A DNA stretch of 15,271 nucleotides from Thoreauomyces humboldtii (taxonomy: Eukaryota; Chytridiomycota; Chytridiomycetes; Spizellomycetales; Powellomycetaceae), in the NCBI GenBank assembly GCA_027596035.1, contig JADGJA010000553.1:1-15271 (forward strand), written 5' to 3'. Below, one piece after another: positions 8,993 through 15,271 of this stretch. A model generated the notes under the pieces. It was not told where the DNA came from and searched no databases. It was given only the letters and a program-made list of their open reading frames with translations. The stretch's first letter is position 1. Every line of letters starts with the position of its first letter. Made by a program: the position numbers and the translations under genes.

Positions 8993-11900
8993 ATGACCGC
9001 AACTGACGACTCCTCGTACTCATCCATGGCCGGTCGCATCCATCCCGTAGAAACAACCATGCAGGTCCTTGATCTGGAAGAAGGCGGAGAGACCGACGAT
9101 GCCCCGCGCTTGCTGATCCCAAAGGATGAAGACGTCAAGAACCCTCCTGTGCCGATCAACCAGCTGTGGAAGTTTGCGTCCAGCTCGAGTGGTGTCTGAT
9201 GGGGTAAAGATCACGTTTAGTCCGCGTCCATAACGTCCAGTCAATGAGTTCGAGATCTGATCCCGCTGTCTTCTCCTCTGGCACCAAAGAATCGCGGCAA
9301 TAGCGAGCACCGCGAGCGGCGTCGTCAACCCGGTGGCAGTGCAGATGCTTGGCGATTCCCTCAAGGCACTCCTTACCGGTAAGTCTCGATTCCCTCAAGG
9401 CACTCGTCTCTTTGGACGTACTCTGATCAATGTTCTGATGTCTGTCGAAAGGCGGTCTGAGTGATGGCCAAGACAATGGCTTTTACAGCAAATCCCTCTG
9501 GTTTACCATTCTAGCCTACTCGAACTTTGCTTTCGTCTACGTCAGCCGGTCCTTGTGGCTCTTTGCCGCCGACCGACAGATCAGGGTAAAAGCAGACTGT
9601 GGGGAAAGTACCATTCTGATACCTTCTGACACCGGGACTTCCGCGGTGCACAGGGTATCTCCACCGCCTACCTGAAGAGCGTCTTGCATCACGAGATGGC
9701 TTGGTTCGACACGGTGCGTACTGTATCCTAATGCGTTGCACTGTCGCCGAGTTGCAGAGGACTGACCCGTACCTTGCGGCAGGCGAAAGATGAGTCACTC
9801 AGCGCTCGTCTCAGCAAGGACGTCCCTCTCATCCGCAAGGGGTTTGGAGAGAATGTGAGTTGACATGTGGACTTCATGTACAAAATATCTCTCTAACGCA
9901 GTCCAACGAAAAGGTTGGAACTCTTTTCAACACCATCGGCTGCATGGTCTCCGCTGTCATCATCTCCTTTATGGCCGACTGGCACCTCACGCTCATCATG
10001 TCAGTTCCGGGATCCGTCCCCATGCTCACGACATCCAAATAGCCTTCTCATACATTGTCTCATCTCATCATAGGCTGGTGCTGATGCCGCTCCTAGCATT
10101 CCTCGGTAACCGAATCGTCAAAGTGGATGCCAAAGCAGCGACCGCCACCAACAGAGCCTACGCCGGTGCTTCAACCATCGCCGAACAAGCCCTGAACGGC
10201 ATCCGAACCGTCTCGGCCTTCTCGATGCAGAAACGGTTCTCGGATCGCTACAACGACGAGCTTTTGAAGGTTCAGCAGTTGGATACCAGGAAAGGGAAGC
10301 TGTCGGGACTCGCCATCGGAATGTTTCAGTGCGGGTTGCTCGTCATCTTCATTCTTGCAATCCTCATCGCTTCCTTGTTGGTCAAAGCGAATTTCGTGGA
10401 CGGTGGTGATGCGGTGGTGAGTGGGCTCCATCGCCGCTGTTTCGTTTTGGACTGGCTGACCCTCTGTCGAAACCAGGTTGTGCTGCTGGCGCAAGTCATG
10501 TTAGCGGGAGCTCTGTCCGAGCTTCCACCAGCGCTTTCCTCGCTCGCTCAAGCTCAATCAGCCGCTCGTGTCATCTACAACACCATCTTGAACATGCCGG
10601 AAGTATCGGACGATTCGTGGAAGGCACCAACACGCATCGAGGGCCGTGTTTCCTTCAAGGCTGTTCATTTCAACTACCCTGCACGACCAGGTACGTGTCG
10701 ACTCTTACTTTTGTTTCTGTTCATTGGCTGATATACATGAACATTGTCATCAGACGTTCCCATCCTGAAGGGCCTGACGATCGATATCAAGCGCGGTCAG
10801 ACCATCGCGTTCGTCGGTGAATCAGGTAGCGGCAAGTCAACGACGATAGCTCTACTCCAGCGATTCTACCGTCCGAAGTCCGGGAAGATCCTAATTGATG
10901 GCACGGACATCCAGGAGATGGAACTCAGGACCCTGAGAGACAACATCGCGGTTGTAGGGTAAGCTCTCACACTCTTACATATGGGGGATGGCGCAGCCGC
11001 AAATCTCAGACTTTCAACGAAAACAGACAGGAACCCGTTCTGTTCCAATTGACATTGAAGCAGAACATCCTCCTCGGCGCAATCGGAGAGGTGTCACCCG
11101 CCAAGTTCATCGAGGTCTGCAAGATGGCTCAGTGTCACGATTTCGTCGCAAAGCTTCCCTTGGGATACGACACCCCGTTCACTCCGGGAGTTCTCAGGTC
11201 AGTGAAGTTTTCGGGATATCTGTGAGCTTTGCAACTCAGGGAACGTGACTGACCAAAAACGATCGGGTCTTTTTCCAGTGGTGGACAGAAACAACGCATC
11301 GCCATCGCCAGGGCGTTGATCAAAGACCCCAGCATCCTGCTTCTGGACGAAGCCACGTCGGCGTTGGACACCAAGTCCGAACGTCTGGTTCAGAAAGCCT
11401 TGGATCTAGCAGCTCATGGAAGAACATCCATCATCATCGCTCATCGGATGTCGACGGTCCGCAACGCCGACGTGATATGCGCCATGAAACGAGGAAGTCT
11501 CATCGAATCCGGATCCCACGACGAACTGTACGCTTTGAACGGTGTCTACACCCAGCTCGTCAACAAGCAGAGACTGTTCGGCGATGGTACCGCCACTCAG
11601 AACCCGTCCAAGACTGACACAGATTTGGGAGGAGATGACTCGGAGTACCGCATCGCGGATCCGGAACATGTCAGGGATCTCCTGAGTGGACCGTCTTTGC
11701 AGTTGGATACGGCTGAGATCACGATCGCTGAAATGAGGATGCATCTCAGGCAGGAGAAGTTGAGGAGGGAGAGGGAGAGGGCTAATCGTTCGAGGGCACG
11801 AGGTGTGGCTCCAAGCGAGACCACGTACCAGAGGGTCAAGAAGATGATGGAGCCGGAGAAGAGGGTCATGTTCTGGGGAACGGTTTGTGCCGGGGGCGCT

Positions 11901-14060
11901 GGAATGGTATGTTTACCCACACACACACATCATACACTACTCTCTCTTTTTTGTGGTCATGCGCTGACTGATCCGATCATAGGTGATCCCCGGGTTCGCT
12001 AGCATGCTGGGTCAATCCATCGGATCCATCCTCAAGAAGGAACTACCGAGCATGTGGATTGGTTAGATGGCACAAGTAGCATTCCTCGGATTTTTCGCCT
12101 ACTGGGGCCAGGAATGGCTCAACACGCGCGCCAACGCCGCACTTGCCGCCCGACTTCGGATCGCCCTGTTCGACAACCTGCTCCGTCAGGAGATGGGATT
12201 CTTCGACTCCCCAGCGAACTCCAGCGGTATCCCATCCCGCAAGCTGGGAGATCTCGAAGGGATCGGACGCCTGGTCACGAGCGTACGAGGCGACATAGTG
12301 ATGATGGTGTTCGCCATCTTCAACGGCCTGACCGTCCCGATGTTCATCGGACCTCTGTTGGCCGTGATCCTCATGTGTCTGCTGCCGTTCATCTTCCTCG
12401 CCAGTTACTGGCAGGTGAGATCCGTCGCCGTGTTCTCGGAGGCTACGAGGGAGGCGTTAGATCAGGCCACCCAGGTCGCTAGCGAGGGGATCAGGGAGGT
12501 CAAGACGTTCAAGGCGTTGGGGAACGAGGCGTTCGCAGTGGATCGGTACGATGCGTTCTTGCAGAAACCGTTCGAGCTGAGCAAACGAAATGCGTTCGTG
12601 GAAGCTTCGCTTATGCGGCTCAGGGCGTCGCGCCGTTGGGATGTATATCCACGGGCTTGTTCGTGGGACAGGTATTGTGAGTATGGGAACTGGATTGGAG
12701 GGGTCGTCGGATGGAGACTGAACTGATTGGGATTGGCTGGTAGGTACAAGCACGGCCTTGTTCAGCTTTATGCTGTCATCTCGGTGACCCTGTCCATCAT
12801 GGTACGTCAATTTTGACATTCGAGAATATTGAGGAATCCTAACTCATCGCATGTCGTAGGTGACGATGGTCTTCGCGTCGCGAGCCGCAGGCGCCGCCCT
12901 TGTATACACCAAGTCCAAGATTCTAGCGGAAGAGGTGACCACCATGGCTTTTCCGATGTTAAAAGCAGAGCACCTGGATATTTAATCACTCTTCTAAAGA
13001 TCTTTGAGCTGCTGGATCGAACCACCTCCATCGATCCGGATCAGCAGGGCCATGACGGACCGTTCGAAGCCGACTTCAAATTCCAAAATTTGGCGTTCCA
13101 GTACCCAACCGCAACGGAACCCACCTTTCACGGCATGTTCAGTCTCGAGGGAGAAAGGGGCAAGTCGCTTGCTCTCGTTGGTGCATCTGGATGTGGAAAA
13201 AGGTAGGAAAACGAATTCCATGCATGATGGAAATGTGACAAAGGGAAGCTCACATCCTGTCGTCTCGCGTTGTCGCCCACATAGCACGGTGATCGCCCTC
13301 TTGCAACGATGGTACGACGTCAACAACGGGGCAGCCAGCATCAACGACATCCCGATCCGTAGCTACGCGCTCTCCCATCTCCGCAGCAACATGGCGCTCG
13401 TGGGACAGGAACCTGTCCTCTTCGATCTCACGATCGCGGAGAACATCGCCTGGGGTTCCGAACGATCGGTCACTTTCGAGGAGATCCGAGCGGCAGCCGC
13501 CCAGGCCAACGTCCTGGAGTTCGTGGACGCCCTGCCCGACGGGTTCGACACCAGGGTCGGCGAGAAGGGGGGACATTTGAGCGGCGGTCAGAAGCAGAGG
13601 ATAGCGATCGCGAGAGCGTTGATCAGACAGCCAAAGTTGCTGCTCCTGGACGAGGCCACCAGGTAAGCGTGAGGGTTTTCGTTTTTTGGTTGCACCTTCT
13701 TCAGTGCCGTCAACAACTTGTTTTTCTTTTTCCAAGCGCGCTTGACTCGCACAGCGAGGTGGAGGTCCAGAGAGCCATCGATGCAGCAGCCGTCGGACGC
13801 ACCACCGTGACCGTGGCTCATCGGTGAGAGAAACCTCTGACCATCGCCTTTTTCTGTCGCTCTCTTGCGGGATGCTAAAACCGTTCATTGTGCCGCCTCT
13901 CCGTCTCTCTCTCTCTCTCTCGTGCAGACTGTCGACCATCAAGAACGTGGACTGCATCGCTGTGGTCAGTAACGGACGAGTTGTCGAGATGGGGCGACAC
14001 GGGGAACTTGTGGCTCGCAATGGGATCTACGCCGAGATGTGTCGATCGCAGAACATGTGA
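8993..14060 (+). CDS. Full-size ABC transporter, ABCB/MDR type, disrupted (about 18 exons)
   Basis: Exons: 8993-9177(?), 9290-9378, 9452-9585, 9654-9713, 9783-9854, 9902-9999, 10074-10416, 10477-10690, 10754-10958, 11027-11197, 11279-11906, 11983-12676, 12744-12801, 12860-12934, 13000-13202, 13285-13662, 13737-13823, 13928-14060. All inner introns are GT-AG, 47-104 bases. The sum, about 1,275 codons, is normal for a TMD-NBD-TMD-NBD exporter in a membrane, a multidrug or Ste6-like pump. NBD1 shows Walker [31 protein letters not shown] and IIIAHR. NBD2 shows [34 protein letters not shown] and VTVAHR. Lesions: TAG at 12064-12066 (about codon 761) within the second membrane domain, and loss of one base (or gain of two) between 12615 and 12618, after which AQGVAPLG continues in another frame. 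The first junction fits poorly too. Either a young pseudogene or sequence errors; substrate unknown. The family call is firm. Confidence 0.85.
9353..9405 (+). repeat. 19-base direct duplication across an exon-intron border
   Basis: CGATTCCCTCAAGGCACTC occurs at 9353-9371, in the last coding part of exon 2, and again at 9387-9405, just inside the following intron. The copies are 34 bases apart start to start and identical. The donor GTAAGT at 9379 lies between them, so the second copy is spliced out. Confidence 0.85.
13903..13927 (+). repeat. CT microsatellite forming the last intron's polypyrimidine tract
   Basis: A CT run at about 13903-13921 is followed at once by CGTGCAG, the 3' splice site of the last ABC transporter intron (13824-13927). 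The exon after it continues the H-loop region (AHR / LSTIKN), so the splice site is firm. It parallels the CT tract in SPB1 intron 2. Confidence 0.8.
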
Positions 14061-14179
14061 TCGATGGGGGGGTGCGAAAGGGAGGATCTGTGATGGACTG
14101 AGAAACAGAGAAATCCTATGTGTGGAGGACGAACAATACAGAATCCAGTGATCACCGCAAGAGGCAGAGAGTGAAGGGG
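14061..14179. other. 3' flank of the ABC transporter gene
   Basis: Short stretch between the transporter stop codon and the transposable element. I see no gene in it. The element therefore lies about 120 bases downstream of the coding region and may sit inside or just beyond the 3' untranslated region. Confidence 0.5.
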
Positions 14180-14200
14180 TTAACCCTTAGAGACCCGCTG

Positions 14201-14214
14201 TACTAGATCTAGTA
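14201..14214. repeat. Palindrome TACTAGATCTAGTA, copy 1
   Basis: Perfect 14-base palindrome 17 bases inside the left end of the TTAA element. Its place beside the terminal repeat suggests a transposase-binding or hairpin site. Confidence 0.8.
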
Positions 14215-14391
14215 TTTTTTGCACTTTTTCCTTCGATATACCGTGACTGTGCCCCACACACCAACCTATTGGGGTATTCCAAAGCGACAGTCTTCTTCCC
14301 CAGCATCTTCTCTACATCCCTTCTTACTTGCATATGGGGACTGTGGGACCACAGCCTTCAGAATAGCCGTTCGTATCGTGCATCGTCCGTG

Positions 14392-14405
14392 TACTAGATC
14401 TAGTA
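14392..14405. repeat. Palindrome TACTAGATCTAGTA, copy 2
   Basis: Identical 14-base palindrome in the interior of the element, extended by near-matching flanks (CGTG before, ACG after). An internal third copy is less usual than a subterminal pair. Confidence 0.8.
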
Positions 14406-14440
14406 ACGCGTTTTGCTCATATTTCTTCCCCTCAACCAGC

Positions 14441-14601
14441 ATGTCGTCCGCCATGCCGTCGGCCACGCCCAAACCAAACCATCGGCACAAGTACTTCGTA
14501 GCACTCAATGCGTTGCCACGGCCCTCAGCTATCTAGGACGCCCTCAAACTCCTCAAACCGATCAATTTGGAGGATTTGAAGGCGTGCGCAAAAGGTCCCC
14601 G
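14441..14601 (+). pseudogene. Exon-like reading frame inside the TTAA element
   Basis: From an ATG at 14441 the frame reads 31 codons with protein-like content (HRHKYFVALNALPRPSAI), meets a TAG at 14534-14536, and continues in the same frame as DALKLLKPINLEDLKACAKG with good codon character up to a 5' splice-like site GTATGT at 14602. One base change of the TAG would give a 53-codon first exon. I do not recognise the protein. It could be a captured piece of a host gene, a remnant of the autonomous element's own gene, or the first exon of a gene continuing to the right (see the CT tract and 3' splice-like site at 14768). Confidence 0.3.
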
Positions 14602-14621
14602 GTATGTGCTTTGGTAAAATG

Positions 14622-14634
14622 TACTAGATCTAGA
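14622..14634. repeat. Palindrome copy 3, one end altered
   Basis: TACTAGATCTAGA, matching the other two copies except for the last positions, 23 bases inside the right end of the element. With copy 1 it forms a subterminal inverted pair. Confidence 0.75.
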
Positions 14635-14661
14635 CAAAAGTCCCGGGGCTCAAAGGGTTAA

Positions 14662-15271
14662 ATTGGACAGCCCCAAGCCCCGATTTAACTCGCACACCGT
14701 TGGGAAGAAGCATCAGCTTCACAGCCACTTGCTTGTTCTCTCTCTCTCTCTCTGTCTCCATTGCGCAGCAAAAGGGCCCGTGAAGCCACAACGTATGGAG
14801 AATCTGAAAGGAACCTGTTCGTGGTCTCCCATGCATCATAGGTGGGATGCTGTTTTTGCTTCCTTCACCCGCAGGGCCAAGCGTCTTCGCATTGCATGGA
14901 GGCCTCGCGTTGTGTATGATACAGATCTCACTTTCAGTTGCCCATCGGCTCACCCTGCAGCGTTCGGTGCAAGGTACCCTGTGCTTGCCTAGTAGTTCGC
15001 GCACGCCGTCTCTCTATCATGCTGTAGTTTTCTACATGCTCGCAAGAGAAAAACTCAGCCGTTCTGCCGCAACGGACATCTGTCCGAAACGGAAGCCACA
15101 GCCACACACCATGCGGACACACACATCCTCAGCCCAGGAACACCGCACACCGCAGCACACAGCACACACCACCCCCCCGGCCCCGGGGGGCGGCAAACCC
15201 CCACCAACCCTGGCCCCCCCCCCCCCCGCGGCCTGAGGGAAAACGTCGAATCGAATCGCAAGCTACTGGCA
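14662..15271. other. Right end: CT tract, coding-like stretch, C-rich end
   Basis: A CT run at about 14737-14753 followed by GTCTCCATTGCGCAG ends at 14768 and looks like an intron 3' end. The frame after it, if joined to the donor at 14602, reads RKRAREATTYGESERNLF and meets TAG at 14839-14841. Other AG sites after pyrimidine tracts lie at about 14873. From about 15090 the sequence becomes CA-rich, then C-rich with runs of 8 and 14 C bases (about 15173-15226). I find no complete gene here. The window end may cut one. Confidence 0.35.

Larger units (their letters stand above)
14180..14661 (+). mobile_element. TTAA-flanked MITE with piggyBac-like ends
   Basis: The element is bounded by TTAA at 14180-14183 and 14658-14661. 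Its ends are inverted: the left reads CCCTTAGAGACCCG and the right, on the other strand, CCCTTTGAGCCCCG, matching in 12 of 14 bases. TTAA target duplication with CCCTT-type ends is typical of the piggyBac superfamily. Next to each end, and once inside, lies the palindrome TACTAGATCTAGTA (third copy one base short), placed as expected for subterminal transposase-binding sites. Between the TTAA copies there are 474 bases, too few for a transposase, and no transposase motif is seen, so the element is non-autonomous. The family is inferred from ends and target site only; copies elsewhere in the genome would settle it. Confidence 0.72.

Noticed and set aside
12064..12066. Programmed read-through or recoding of the TAG
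   Set aside because: A frameshift follows in the same exon and I see no special context; decay or sequence error is simpler.
14180..14661. Piggybac transposase remnant in the element
   Set aside because: Neither strand shows the aspartate-containing motifs or cysteine-rich end of that family; only the ends and target site point to it.
1..15271. CRISPR arrays, rRNA or tRNA genes, viral genes
   Set aside because: I found no regularly spaced repeats, no conserved rRNA or tRNA segments and no viral motifs in reading through both strands by eye.

Overview
The window is a piece of nuclear DNA from a fungus, most likely a basidiomycete. The genes carry many short GT-AG introns (47 to 139 bases), coding third positions are GC-rich, and CT microsatellites are common, several sitting just before intron 3' ends. 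I lean towards Ustilaginomycotina or a relative, but only weakly.

Layout. (1) Bases 1-3330 hold SPB1, an essential ribosomal RNA 2'-O-methyltransferase, on the + strand in three exons. (2) Convergent with it, on the - strand, 5182-3805 is RIB1, GTP cyclohydrolase II, the first step of riboflavin synthesis, in two exons. Both genes look intact. (3) About 5570-6905 on the - strand holds a broken gene that I read as a protein N-terminal asparagine amidohydrolase (NTAN1 family). Its conserved blocks are in the right order but lie in several frames, one has an in-frame stop, and the C-terminal end is missing. (4) 6906-8990 has no gene I can defend, only two coding-like shards. (5) 8993-14060 on the + strand is a full-size ABC transporter of the ABCB/MDR type, about 18 exons and 1,275 codons. 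Both ATP-binding domains are complete, but there is an amber stop and a one-base frameshift in the second membrane domain, and a doubtful first exon junction. (6) 14180-14661 is a compact non-autonomous transposon with TTAA target duplication and piggyBac-like ends, carrying three copies of the palindrome TACTAGATCTAGTA. Inside it is an exon-like reading frame with its own ATG, one stop and a 5' splice-like site. (7) The right end, 14662-15271, is mostly unassigned, with a coding-like stretch after a CT tract and a C-rich low-complexity end.

The genes do not form a pathway. The contrast is between two intact housekeeping genes on the left and a decaying, transposon-visited segment on the right. 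I found no convincing new multi-gene system. The most unusual item is the TTAA element and its internal exon-like sequence.
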